From CAYLLT01 sp964384465 (GTDB lineage Bacteria > Planctomycetota > Phycisphaerae > UBA1845 > PWPN01): a stretch of DNA of 64,000 bases. The stretch is taken from assembly GCA_964384465.1 (NCBI GenBank), contig CAYLLT010000003.1, positions 44,599 to 108,598 on the forward strand, given 5' to 3'. The notes beneath the pieces are model-generated. The model had not been told where the DNA came from. It was given only the letters and a program-made list of their open reading frames with translations, and ran no database searches. The translations under genes and the position numbers were made by a program. Shown piece by piece: positions 31,400 through 40,875 of this stretch. Position 1 is the stretch's first letter; each line of letters starts with the position of its first letter.

Positions 31400-33718
31400 A
31401 TGAGCAATGGAACCCGTGCGCGCATCGGACCGGTCCTGCTGGTGGTCAGTCTGGGCATGCTGGTCATGGGCGCACCTTGGGCGACGGGCGCTACTTTCAC
31501 GACTCCCCAGCAGTTGGCCCTCGATGACATCTACCAGCTCAATCCGGATAACGCCAGCGGTTCGGGCTCGAACGGTGACATCGATACCTGCCCGAAGGTC
31601 GATTTGAACAACGGCGCCAGCGGAGATAATCCTTATTTCCAGCGCACGAACGTATTCAGAAGCCACCTCGGAGGATGCACCGATCGGTACTGGTACACTT
31701 CCGCCAGCCGCGTTCTCTGCAGCGACAACAATCCCGGCTACAGCTTGTGCGGCAATCCCTGCATTGATGAACCTGATCCGGCGGGAACCCAATACGTGGA
31801 CTACATTCCTCCATTCGGCGGGGGGGCCAACCAGCTCACGCCGGGGCGTTACAAACTTACCGGCAGGTACCGGAACACCTCGAGCCGTGCGACTTATCCG
31901 GCCGAGTACATCGTGCATCACGCGAACGGGACGACCACCGTCCTCAAGGGCCAGCTCGAGGGTTCGCCCGATTGCAATGACTTTGATATCGGCACCTTTG
32001 ACCTGAACACCGGCAGTTACATCCGCGTCAACGACACCGGCAGCAGCTCGATCACATTCAACCGGATGAAATTCACCTTTCGGGGCCCGGCGGGCGGCGT
32101 GCCTTATGTGAATGCCGGGCCTGACCAGTCGATCATCCTCCCCGCGGTGGCGAACCTGGACGGGACGGCGGTGGATGACGACGGCGCGCCGGGCGCGCTG
32201 ACTACGACCTGGTCACAAGTCAGCGGTCCGGGGATAGTGTTGTTCGGGGATGCGAGCCAGCAGGACACCACGGCGACGTTCCCGGTTGACGGGGTTTACG
32301 TTCTGCGGCTGACGGCCAGCGACACGTTGAACTCGCCGACCGACGATGTCACCATCACCGTCCTTCCCAACGGCTCATGCCAGTTGGACGTGACGCCGAA
32401 CTGTGACGGGACGCGGCAGAACTCGCCCACCACAGTGTTCAGAACGCACCGCCTGGCGTATCCGACTGGCCCGATCTTCGACGCAAACTTCCTGCTGACC
32501 AACCTCGGCGGGAGTACGATCAACTACACGGTGGACGAAGTGACCAGCGCCACCGGAGCCACAACGACGGACTTCACGTGGCTGAGCGTCACGAACGGCA
32601 GCGGATCGATCCCCGGAGGAGGCAGCGCGGTCGTGACCGTCAGCTTCGACAGGAGTTTTCTTCCCACTCCGTCTGCGACCGGCTCAACCGCGGTCAACGG
32701 CTTCCTTCGGTTCACCGAGCCGGGCTGCGGGCTGGCGGTGATCACACGCAAAATCACGATGACGGTCCTGGGGGCTGACGCGACGAGCGTGCACATCTAT
32801 CAGGGAGCAGTGAGTCCGACGTCGACGGATTCGGGCGGCCCTCCGAGCAGCGGCTACAGCTTCGGTGTGGAGGAAGGCAGCATCCAGGGGTTCGTGGAGA
32901 ATGATCCTCAGGCGATCGACGGGAAGGCGTGGCGGATCCAGGACAACGGCTCGACGAAAACGAAGTTCCGGGCGGTCCGGCCCGATCCGCTGCCGGACCC
33001 GGTGATCTTCACGCGCGCGGGGGCAACCGTGGTGGCCCGGGCGCGGGTCTACGGCCATTCGGACCCGCGGGGGGGGTGCATGATAATCTGGGACGGCACG
33101 CATCTCTCGTCGGAATACCATTGGGGCGACAATTTCGCCCAGGGCGTTATCTCGGAAATCAATCGCGGTTTCTCAGCGCCGTCGCCTCCGCCGTTTGACT
33201 CGAACTATCACATCCTGCGCATGTCGGCGATCGGAGATTCGGATTGCAACCGGGTCGTGAAACTGTACTTCGACGAGGATATCTCGCCATTGGCGGTGCT
33301 GACCATCAACAACGCCGCTGCTGTGAATACCTCGCAGAATGAAGGATTCGGCTTCGGCGCCGGCAGCACGGCTGGCACCTACGACATCGCGTTCGACTGG
33401 TTCACCGGTACCAACGCCGGGGCGTTCGCGCCGGGTGAGGAGGTGCCCATCATCGGCCAGAGCCTGAACCTGGGTGCGAGTTTGTGCAACGATCCGCGCT
33501 TCGACGTGGATGGCGATCACGACGTCGATCTGAACGATTTTGGAGATTTCCAGATTTGTTATACCGGCAATTTCGTTGAAATCACCGATCAGTCCTGCCG
33601 GTGTTTCGACAGCGACGGCGACGGACATGTGGGTGAATTTGACTTCAATGCGTTCAAAGCCTGTGCGGACACCAGTGGGTCGGATGTGCCAGCGGATATC
33701 CTGTGCGATGGGCCGTGA
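31400..33718 (+). CDS. Large secreted protein with PKD-like and dockerin-like domains
   Basis: The 772-residue product has a signal peptide (residues 1-31). Its N-terminal domain (about 35-235) is shared with the next gene: both read NPYFQRTN, then WYT, then SRA, YxVxY and SITFxRMKFT. A PKD/K319L-like domain follows (VNAGPDQSIILPAVANLDGT), then an Ig-like region and a lectin-like region. Two EF-hand loops with four framing cysteines form the end (DVDGDHDVDLNDFGDFQIC ... DSDGDGHVGEFDFNAFKAC). GAGGAA precedes the ATG. I recognise no catalytic motif; it may be a carbohydrate-binding or structural surface protein. Confidence 0.8.
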   Translation: MSNGTRARIGPVLLVVSLGMLVMGAPWATGATFTTPQQLALDDIYQLNPDNASGSGSNGDIDTCPKVDLNNGASGDNPYFQRTNVFRSHLGGCTDRYWYTSASRVLCSDNNPGYSLCGNPCIDEPDPAGTQYVDYIPPFGGGANQLTPGRYKLTGRYRNTSSRATYPAEYIVHHANGTTTVLKGQLEGSPDCNDFDIGTFDLNTGSYIRVNDTGSSSITFNRMKFTFRGPAGGVPYVNAGPDQSIILPAVANLDGTAVDDDGAPGALTTTWSQVSGPGIVLFGDASQQDTTATFPVDGVYVLRLTASDTLNSPTDDVTITVLPNGSCQLDVTPNCDGTRQNSPTTVFRTHRLAYPTGPIFDANFLLTNLGGSTINYTVDEVTSATGATTTDFTWLSVTNGSGSIPGGGSAVVTVSFDRSFLPTPSATGSTAVNGFLRFTEPGCGLAVITRKITMTVLGADATSVHIYQGAVSPTSTDSGGPPSSGYSFGVEEGSIQGFVENDPQAIDGKAWRIQDNGSTKTKFRAVRPDPLPDPVIFTRAGATVVARARVYGHSDPRGGCMIIWDGTHLSSEYHWGDNFAQGVISEINRGFSAPSPPPFDSNYHILRMSAIGDSDCNRVVKLYFDEDISPLAVLTINNAAAVNTSQNEGFGFGAGSTAGTYDIAFDWFTGTNAGAFAPGEEVPIIGQSLNLGASLCNDPRFDVDGDHDVDLNDFGDFQICYTGNFVEITDQSCRCFDSDGDGHVGEFDFNAFKACADTSGSDVPADILCDGP

Positions 33719-33768
33719 GACAGTTGTGTGCGCCGGGACATTTCCGAGGGGGCTGGCGGAGTCATACC

Positions 33769-35646
33769 GTGTTTCGATGCAGGGGAGTTGTGGGGTCACG
33801 TCTCGTGGTGGCCCATATTGCGTTCGCCATGACGGGCGCGCGGCTTGCAGCCATCGAAACGGGGACCCCGCAACCGCTCGCCGTGGGCGACACTTATCGC
33901 CTGGACATCGACGGGTTCACCAATGGCGCCGTCGAAGGAACGACCGAGCCGAAGACGGACGCCAATGACGGCCAGAACGGCGACAACCCCTATTTCCAGC
34001 GGACCAACATCACGGCCGCCCACGTGGGGCCGGGCGGCAATTACTGGTACACGCGGGAGCGGGCCACGCAGCCGGGCGAAGCCGACCCCTGCGGACCGCA
34101 GTGGATCGACTACCGGCCCCCCTTGAACATTCTTGGACCGGGCCTCTATCAGATCGATGCGATGTATCGCTACACGGCCAGTCGGGCCAACTATGCCGTG
34201 CCTTACATCGTGACCCGCGGCGATGGTTCGAGCGTCACCATCAACAAGTTCCAGAACTCCCCCACCGGCGGGGATGCCAACGGTTATGTCGCCTTCAACC
34301 TGGGCACCTTTGATCTGGGCTCGATCGGATGGGTGCGGGTCGATGATCCGGGCTGCGATTCAATCACCTTTCATCGCATGAAATTCACGCTGCTGGCTCC
34401 ACCGGGCGGAATACCCTATGTGAGCGCGGGGTTCGACCAGACGATCGCGCTGCCGGATTCGGTGAGCCTCATCGGTGTCGCCAACGACGATGGCCTCCCG
34501 AACCCGCTCACCACCACCTGGACCCAACTCAGCGGGCCGGGCACGGCCGCGTTCGCGAATGCCGGCGCGCCGAGCACGACCGCGAGTTTTTCGGCGGCGG
34601 GTACGTACGTGCTTCGTTTGACCGCCTACGACGGACTGAACACGATCACGGACGACGTGACCATCATCGCCCTGCCGGCCGGCAGCACGCTGACCTACTC
34701 GACGCAGTACGAATTCGACGATCCGACCAACCCCGACCCCAGCACATCCACCGGCGTCATCGACGCGAGTTCGGGGGACGCCAACGGCACCGGCCTGCTG
34801 ATCAAGTTGGGCACCGGGACGGGCAACGCCGGCAGCGGCATCGCCGGCGGCATCCTGCATTACATCGACAGCAGCAGCAGCGGAAACCACGGGTATTATT
34901 TCCAGAACGGCGGGTCCAGCATCAGCTACACGGTGGACATGGCGGTGCGGGTCAATGGCGGCGTCAGTGGAACCACCAACCGCCGCTCGATGGGTTTCAG
35001 TGCCGGCAACGGCAAAAATCTGGGTTTGCGGCTGCACAAGATCAATGACGGGGGCAACAGCTCATGCCTGACGGGCAGCATGCGCTTCGCTGCCGGAGGC
35101 GGCGGCACCGGGACGGAGGCGTGCACCGATTTCTCGACGCCGGATTTTCATCGGATCCGCGTCGCGGTTGACGCCCTGACGAACTCGTTCCGCGTGTACG
35201 ACCTGGACAACCAGATCGAGCTCACCAGCGCGTCCGGGGGCGGCGGCGGCAGCCTGAGTTGGGCGGCCGAAATCAACAATTTGGGCGGCTTTCACATCGG
35301 TTCCATCTCCGGCAGCAACACCACTTCGACCGATTACGAGTTGGATTACTTCCGCGTGCTTCTTGGTCTCGCGGTTCAGGACGCCACCAAGACGATTCTG
35401 CCGATCGGCCTGTGCCACGATCCGTTTGCCGACGCCGACGGGGACCACGACGTGGACTTGAATGATTTCGGCGCGTTCCAGACCTGCTATACTGGCAACA
35501 CCGGGACGATCGTCGATCTTGCGTGCCGATGCTTCGACCACAACGGCGACAATCACATCAACGAAATGGATTTTAATGCGTTCAATGCGTGTGCGAACAC
35601 GAGTCGCTCAGAGGTGCTCGCGGATGTATTATGTGATGGGCCGTAA
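33769..35646 (+). CDS. Paralogous secreted PKD-like/dockerin-like protein
   Basis: Paralogue of the preceding gene, with the same N-terminal domain (GDNPYFQRTNITAAHVGPGG, ASRANYAVPYIV), a PKD-like domain (VSAGFDQTIALPDSVSLIG), a lectin-like region and the same cysteine-framed EF-hand end (DADGDHDVDLNDFGAFQTC). The frame is open from a GTG at 33703 that overlaps the previous stop. The GTG at 33769 has GGAG seven bases upstream and gives a signal-like MFRCRGVVGSRLVVAHIAF, so I prefer it (625 residues). Function unknown; the close order of paralogues suggests tandem duplication. Confidence 0.75.
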   Translation: MFRCRGVVGSRLVVAHIAFAMTGARLAAIETGTPQPLAVGDTYRLDIDGFTNGAVEGTTEPKTDANDGQNGDNPYFQRTNITAAHVGPGGNYWYTRERATQPGEADPCGPQWIDYRPPLNILGPGLYQIDAMYRYTASRANYAVPYIVTRGDGSSVTINKFQNSPTGGDANGYVAFNLGTFDLGSIGWVRVDDPGCDSITFHRMKFTLLAPPGGIPYVSAGFDQTIALPDSVSLIGVANDDGLPNPLTTTWTQLSGPGTAAFANAGAPSTTASFSAAGTYVLRLTAYDGLNTITDDVTIIALPAGSTLTYSTQYEFDDPTNPDPSTSTGVIDASSGDANGTGLLIKLGTGTGNAGSGIAGGILHYIDSSSSGNHGYYFQNGGSSISYTVDMAVRVNGGVSGTTNRRSMGFSAGNGKNLGLRLHKINDGGNSSCLTGSMRFAAGGGGTGTEACTDFSTPDFHRIRVAVDALTNSFRVYDLDNQIELTSASGGGGGSLSWAAEINNLGGFHIGSISGSNTTSTDYELDYFRVLLGLAVQDATKTILPIGLCHDPFADADGDHDVDLNDFGAFQTCYTGNTGTIVDLACRCFDHNGDNHINEMDFNAFNACANTSRSEVLADVLCDGP

Positions 35647-37765
35647 CGGGCGAGAACACGCTTGGCTCGTGCTGGCCGCGCTCGCGCTGGCGGCGTCGAT
35701 GGGCTGTGCGCATGCCGCCCGGGCGGGTCTGATTGGTACGCCGCCCTCCAGCGTCACCACGTACCGCGTCTGGGAAATGGCGATGTCCGCCAACACGCCC
35801 GGATCAAACCCCTACATCAATGGGCCTTCAGTCACAACGACGTTTACCGGGACCTCCGGTGCGGCCAGCGGCAAGGTGGTGACGTCCAAAGGGTTCTGGG
35901 ACGGCAGCAACGTTTGGCGCGTGCGCTTCGCCGCGACGGCGACCGGGAACTGGGCGTGGGCGACCTCGTCTACCGATGCCGGCTTGAATGCGATCGCCGG
36001 AAACGTAACGGCGGTCGCGCCGACCGCCGGTGAGCTGGCGGCCAATTCGCTGTATCGCGGGTTCCTGGAGCGCGACGGCAGCCATGCCTGGAAACTGTCG
36101 GACGGGACGCCATTTCTGCCCGTCGGCGACACGGCGTGGTCCTTCTCAGAGGAACTTATAACCTCTGAATGGCAGTCCTGGATGAGCGCCCGCCAGACGC
36201 AGAAGTACAACACGTTCCTGGGCTGCATCTGGCTGGCCATATACAATCGTTCCGGCGTTCCCGACGCCTTCCCTGATCAGGCGGACGGCACAACCTGGGA
36301 CAATCTCCAAGTCAACTACTTTCAGCGCCTGGACGGCATGGTTCAATACGCCAACGATCACGGGATCATGATGGGCCTGACGGTCGGAGGGTTTCCGGGC
36401 AACAGCAGTTGGTTTAACAAGATGGCGACGCTGGCCCGCAACGATCGCTGGTTCAAATACTGCGTGGCCCGCTATACGGCTTACAACGTGCGCTGGGGTT
36501 TGTACGGCGAAGTCAACGAGGCCAACCCTCCGAGCGGCTGGGATGTCGTCGGCGGCATCACCACCTGGCAGGCGCAGGTGGCCCACGACGCCCAGCTCAT
36601 TAAGAATGAAGATCCCTACGATCACCCCATCGGCAGCCACTCGACGGGTATCGACAGCAGCAGCGCGAGCAACGCGAACATCGACTACATCGAGGTGCAG
36701 ATCGGCAGTTCTGCGAACCGCACGGAAACGCAATATCAGAGCGCGCTCTCGTATCATAACTCTTATGGGAAGCCGATCTGGTTCGAGGAATACTGGTACG
36801 AGCCGCCGGAATACGACAACGACTACATACTCGGCATCCGCAATACGCACCGGAGCTTCGTGGCCGCGATGGCCTTCCCAACCATGGGCAGCAACATGCG
36901 ATCGCACTATCCGAATTTCAACATCAGTCAGGTCACGACCGACCCGGGCGCCATCCGGATGTCCTACTTCTACGACTTCTTCAAGAATCTGGACATGCAC
37001 AATTTCACGCCCTCCGGCGGACTGGTCAACACCGGGCAATGCGGAAAGTTCGGGAGCAGCTACGCGATTTTCAAGCAGGGCGGGGGAAGCGTCACGCTCG
37101 ATCTCACCGGCGTGAGCGGCACCTTCAACGTGACCAAGCTGGACATCAACAACGGCGCGACGGGCAGCCTGTCGAACATCACAGGCGGAGGCCAGCGCAC
37201 CATCAATCCGGGCACGTCGAACGATGTGTCGATCCTGGTCACGCTTGGCGTCGGGGGGCCGAACCAGCCGCCCAGCGTGAATGCGGGCCAGGACCAGAGC
37301 GTGAGAGGCACCGACACCGTCAATCTCGATGGCACGGTGAACGACGACGGTCAGCCCATTCCGCCGGGCGCGGTCACCACCCAATGGTCCAAGTTCAGCG
37401 GGCCCGGCACGGTCAATTTCGGCAATGCGGCGGCAGTGGACACCACCGCCACATTCTCGAGCGCGGGCTTTTATGTCTTAAGGCTCACGGCCAATGATGG
37501 TGAGTTCGCCGTCAGCGATGACATCAGCATCATGATCGGGATCCCCGGCGATTTCAACGGTGACTTCGATGTGGACCAGGAGGATTTCGCCAAGTTCCAG
37601 TTATGCCTGACCGGCTCCGGTAATGAACAGACTGATCCCGTATGTTTGCAGGCACTCATCGATTTTGATCACGATACTGATGTGGACGCATCCGATTTCA
37701 GTGGCTTCGCTGATTGCATGTCGGGGCCGAATGTCATCGGCAACCCGACCTGCGCTACGCCGTAG
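35624..37765 (+). CDS. Apiosidase-like (DUF5060/DUF4038) secreted glycosidase with dockerin-like end
   Basis: The 713-residue product has a signal peptide (LVLAALALAASMGCAHA). A DUF5060-like beta domain (about 35-140, TYRVWEMAMSANTPGSNPYI) precedes a TIM-barrel glycosidase of the apiosidase/DUF4038 type (FLPVGDTAWSFSEELI, WGLYGEVNEANP with the likely acid/base, IWFEEYWYEPPEY with the likely nucleophile). A K319L/PKD-like domain (PSVNAGQDQSVRGTDTVNLD) and EF-hand pairs with four cysteines complete it. The ATG at 35624 overlaps the previous stop by 23 bases, indicating coupling. It probably removes apiose-type or related side chains from plant or algal polysaccharide; the substrate is inferred from family only. 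Confidence 0.85.
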   Translation: MYYVMGRNGREHAWLVLAALALAASMGCAHAARAGLIGTPPSSVTTYRVWEMAMSANTPGSNPYINGPSVTTTFTGTSGAASGKVVTSKGFWDGSNVWRVRFAATATGNWAWATSSTDAGLNAIAGNVTAVAPTAGELAANSLYRGFLERDGSHAWKLSDGTPFLPVGDTAWSFSEELITSEWQSWMSARQTQKYNTFLGCIWLAIYNRSGVPDAFPDQADGTTWDNLQVNYFQRLDGMVQYANDHGIMMGLTVGGFPGNSSWFNKMATLARNDRWFKYCVARYTAYNVRWGLYGEVNEANPPSGWDVVGGITTWQAQVAHDAQLIKNEDPYDHPIGSHSTGIDSSSASNANIDYIEVQIGSSANRTETQYQSALSYHNSYGKPIWFEEYWYEPPEYDNDYILGIRNTHRSFVAAMAFPTMGSNMRSHYPNFNISQVTTDPGAIRMSYFYDFFKNLDMHNFTPSGGLVNTGQCGKFGSSYAIFKQGGGSVTLDLTGVSGTFNVTKLDINNGATGSLSNITGGGQRTINPGTSNDVSILVTLGVGGPNQPPSVNAGQDQSVRGTDTVNLDGTVNDDGQPIPPGAVTTQWSKFSGPGTVNFGNAAAVDTTATFSSAGFYVLRLTANDGEFAVSDDISIMIGIPGDFNGDFDVDQEDFAKFQLCLTGSGNEQTDPVCLQALIDFDHDTDVDASDFSGFADCMSGPNVIGNPTCATP

Positions 37766-37849
37766 GTGGATCGGGAGTCAGCCCGCGCGGGCGACGCCCT
37801 CCCGGCGGTGCTTCGGCGGGAATCACAAGACTGGAGAACGGATCGAGCC

Positions 37850-38977
37850 ATGAAGGCTCAAAAACGACCAACCAAGTCCCGCCGGCTGAAGGATCACCTC
37901 CTGGATCAGATGCGGCAGCAGCGGATCCCGGTGGGCGGGCGTCTGCCGTCCGAGACCAGCCTGATTCAGGAGTTCTCGCTCAGCCGATCGACGGTTCGGC
38001 AGGTCCTTTCCGAGCTGTCGATTGAGGGATTCATCGAGCGGCAACAGGGTCGCGGCACGTTCCGCGTGGGCGATGTGCGGCCGGAGCGCAAGACGCGCAG
38101 TCACCGTTCCATGCTCGTCGGTGTCTGGTTCAACTGGCCCTCCGGGCCGTTGTTCGGCCCGATCGCCGAAGGCATTCGCGAAGAGCTGCTTCTGTGGGGC
38201 TATCACGCCGTCTTTGAAGTCGGCGGGCTTGAGACCGGAGCCGAGTACCGCGGGATCGAAAGTCTCCTGCGCAAGGAGCTGGATGGATTCATCGTTTCGC
38301 CTTCGACCAACCTCGATGACGAACACGGGCCGCTGATCGACCTCATCCGGCGGGACGTTCCCCTGGTCCTCGTCGATCGCCAGTTGCCTGGCTATGACAC
38401 GGACCTGGTGGCCACCCATTGCGAGCTGGGCGGCGAAGAGATCGTGTCCCATCTGATCCGGCTGGGTCATCGCCGCATCGGGTTCATCGGAATCCAGGGA
38501 TTCTCGACCATGGAGGACCGCGTGCGCGGCTATCGGCAGATGATGCGTCAACACGGCCTCGCCGTTGACGAGTCCTGGGTGCGCGAGGAGCGCGGCGTTG
38601 CCGAAGACCACGGCCGCCGGGCGGCCCGGGAGGTGCTTTCGCTGCCGGCGGATCGGCGGCCGACCGCCTTGTTCGGAGGCATGGACATCATTTCAGAAGT
38701 AATAGCCTCTGTGGCCCAAGAACTGGGTTTGCAGATCCCCGGGGACCTTTCCGTGGCGGGGTTTGATGACGTGAACATCGATCCGGCCAAGCCCGCGTGG
38801 CTGACGACGTACGCGCAGCCGAAGCAACGGATCGGCCAACAAGCCGCCCGCCTGCTCATGAAGCGGCTTCAGAAATCGATTCGCAGCAGTTCGATTATCC
38901 TGCTGGAAGGCAAGCTGGTCGAGCGCGCATCGACGGCGCCGCCCACCGAAATACCACGATCCGCAGTTGAATTATGA
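37850..38977 (+). CDS. AraR-like regulator: GntR DNA-binding domain plus LacI-type effector domain
   Basis: A 375-residue regulator. Residues 10-75 are a GntR winged helix (LPSETSLIQEFSLSRSTVRQ then LSIEGFIERQQGRGTFRVG). From about 90 it has a LacI/periplasmic-binding-type sugar domain (LFGPIAEGIREELLLWGY, GFIVSPSTN, PLVLVDRQLP, HRRIGFIG, SVAGFDDVNI). This combination is that of Bacillus AraR, which responds to arabinose. It follows the apiosidase-like gene by 84 bases and closes the glycan cluster. An AraR-like palindrome lies at 30056 before the same cluster, so local regulation is likely. The sugar ligand is unknown. Confidence 0.88.
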   Translation: MKAQKRPTKSRRLKDHLLDQMRQQRIPVGGRLPSETSLIQEFSLSRSTVRQVLSELSIEGFIERQQGRGTFRVGDVRPERKTRSHRSMLVGVWFNWPSGPLFGPIAEGIREELLLWGYHAVFEVGGLETGAEYRGIESLLRKELDGFIVSPSTNLDDEHGPLIDLIRRDVPLVLVDRQLPGYDTDLVATHCELGGEEIVSHLIRLGHRRIGFIGIQGFSTMEDRVRGYRQMMRQHGLAVDESWVREERGVAEDHGRRAAREVLSLPADRRPTALFGGMDIISEVIASVAQELGLQIPGDLSVAGFDDVNIDPAKPAWLTTYAQPKQRIGQQAARLLMKRLQKSIRSSSIILLEGKLVERASTAPPTEIPRSAVEL

Positions 38978-39033
38978 GTTGAGAGGGCTGGGTGAGAGTC
39001 GGGCTTCGAGGAGCACGGTGCGGGCCTGACTCA

Positions 39034-40626
39034 TCACCTCGCCGAGCCGGCGCTGGCGTGACCGGGCGTCGGCGCGGGACTTGGCTTCCATTCGGGCCGA
39101 CCGCCGAAGGGATCCTGGAGGTCAAGATATCGCCTGGCCCGCAGGTCCCAGACGCCGGTCCATTCTGCCGTCCCGGGGGTGCCGGCCTGAGCCAGTTGAC
39201 GGATGGCCTGACCGCGAAGTTGGGCCCGGCCCGGAGGCGGCTCGCCGATCGCGTCATCAATGCGGTCGATGCCTGGCACGCGGTGCGTCAGCACGCCGGC
39301 CCGGTCGAGGGCGGCAAAGATGCCCGCGGGCTCAATCTGGCTGAAGCGCGTGTCGATCTCCAACAGCTCGGCGCGCAGGTCCACAACGCGATCCAGATCG
39401 TCCGCCCGCAGCCCGGCTTCTTCGACACGCGACTTGATGGATCGGCAGCCCGCGGGAGATGAGCGGAGAGTCTTCAAAATACTTCTAAGCGGGGGGGTGG
39501 GCAGACAAGCCAATTCCGCGGAATCGGCGTCCAAACCGGCGCCCAGTCCGGCAAGGGCCGGTAAGCCGCGCAGCACCCGGCTCCAGGCGGGCAGCGACGA
39601 CCACGGGATGCCCCGGCGCTCGGCATGACTGCGATACAGCTCCAGCTTGATGGCCCAATCGAGCGTCGTGCCGACCGCCCCGGGACCGCGCTCCAACTGA
39701 TCCAGCGTCTCGCGCCAGGCAGCACAGACCTGCGCCGCCCACTCGCAGCCGGCCATCTCCGAGGATTCGACGAAAGACTCGGCATGGTAAAGATAGTGAT
39801 GTTGGATGTCGATCGCGGAGAGGCGGCGGTCTTCAGCGGCCATGGCCGTCGCTCGACAGTCTGGATCGCTGATGAATATCTTCAGCGCTTCCACAGGATC
39901 CTTGAGCTGGACCTCCTGCACGATCTCTCGTCCCGCATCGATCATCAGCACGACCAGCAACGTGCAGCCGATCCGCAGCCACATGGCTTTGTGCGACTGT
40001 AGCCCCTCGCCGCAGATCAGGTGCAGGCGGCGCCAGCCGGGCCCGGCAAGAGGCTCATCCCGTGTATGAACGATGCCTCGGGCGTGTGTGGAATGATCGG
40101 AGATCGCCTGTCTAAGAAATGTGGATCGGGGCGACAGGGTGAACTCGATGCCCGGGGACGTGGGATGAAAGCCGCCCGCGCCGGCGATGATCGGCCGCGA
40201 GACCAGGAACGGGAGCAGGTGCTGGTGGAGTCGCGGCGGCGGGCAGCGGTAAAGATAGGACTCGTGTGAACCCCACGTGGCGTGATGGTAATCGACGTTA
40301 TTGCGGAAGATCAGCAGTCGGCACGCCCGGCCCAGCTCGCCGGCCATCCGGTCACCGGCCAGAACATAGCGCACCACGTCCGCGGGGGTTGAGCATTCGG
40401 GGGTCGATACTTCTAAATGCCCGCAATCGACATAGATCCGGCAGCCGTTGTCCGTGAAGACCCCCGATGAGTTCGCGCCCGGCAGATGGCGGAAGCGGCG
40501 CGGAATCTCCACGCTCAGGCGGAGAGCGATTGCCTCCTGGCGCTCTACCGGCTCACAGTTGCCCCGGTGCGCGACAGCTCCGTATTCCGTTTCCACGCCG
40601 CATGCGACTGGAATCATGGGATTCAC
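39034..40626 (-). CDS. pafA: PafA-like Pup ligase
   Basis: A 530-residue member of the PafA/Dop carboxylate-amine ligase family. Motifs: GVETEYG at the N-terminus, NGCRIYVDCGHLEVSTPEC (the aspartate corresponds to the catalytic base region), FRNNVDYHHATWGSHESYLY, LLPFLVSRPIIAGAGG and a PPPGRAQLRGQAI region near the C-terminus. PafA uses ATP to join the C-terminal glutamate of Pup to substrate lysines. It starts with GTG overlapping the stop of the Pup-like gene (GTGA), so the two are translationally coupled. The ligase call rests partly on order: in actinobacteria pafA lies last, after pup. It could instead be the Dop-type paralogue. Confidence 0.82.
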   Translation of the reverse strand: MNPMIPVACGVETEYGAVAHRGNCEPVERQEAIALRLSVEIPRRFRHLPGANSSGVFTDNGCRIYVDCGHLEVSTPECSTPADVVRYVLAGDRMAGELGRACRLLIFRNNVDYHHATWGSHESYLYRCPPPRLHQHLLPFLVSRPIIAGAGGFHPTSPGIEFTLSPRSTFLRQAISDHSTHARGIVHTRDEPLAGPGWRRLHLICGEGLQSHKAMWLRIGCTLLVVLMIDAGREIVQEVQLKDPVEALKIFISDPDCRATAMAAEDRRLSAIDIQHHYLYHAESFVESSEMAGCEWAAQVCAAWRETLDQLERGPGAVGTTLDWAIKLELYRSHAERRGIPWSSLPAWSRVLRGLPALAGLGAGLDADSAELACLPTPPLRSILKTLRSSPAGCRSIKSRVEEAGLRADDLDRVVDLRAELLEIDTRFSQIEPAGIFAALDRAGVLTHRVPGIDRIDDAIGEPPPGRAQLRGQAIRQLAQAGTPGTAEWTGVWDLRARRYLDLQDPFGGRPEWKPSPAPTPGHASAGSAR

Positions 40627-40829
40627 TGGGCCGAGCGTTGGCGGTTGGATTCGAGGAAGCGTTCGCTGTCCTGCGAGAGCGCCCGATCGATGGCATCGCG
40701 TCCGGCGGCGGCGAGCTGCTCCGCACTTGCGCGCAGCGCGGCCAGTGTGCCGCCCGAGCCGCCGGCTGAGCCGGCAGCACTTGCCTGCTCGCGGTCCTCA
40801 ACGTTGCGAACCCGTTCGTTCATGCTCAT
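40623..40829 (-). CDS. pup: Pup-like small modifier (UBact-type)
   Basis: A 68-residue, charged, low-complexity protein: MSMNERVRNVEDREQASAAG at the start, a glycine/serine-rich middle, then a helix (TLAALRASAEQLAAAGRDAI) and the end RFLESNRQRSAQ. Pup and the UBact proteins are similarly small, disordered, helical in the second half and end in Gln or Glu. The C-terminal glutamine here would need deamidation by Dop before conjugation. GAAAGGA lies five bases before the ATG at 40829; the upstream frame to 40889 is not needed. It sits exactly between the Dop-like and PafA-like genes. The Gly-Gly of actinobacterial Pup is replaced by Ser-Ala. Confidence 0.82.
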   Translation of the reverse strand: MSMNERVRNVEDREQASAAGSAGGSGGTLAALRASAEQLAAAGRDAIDRALSQDSERFLESNRQRSAQ

Positions 40830-40875
40830 GGTCATCCTTTCTTCTATTGATAATGTCCCTGGGTCAGCGGACCTT

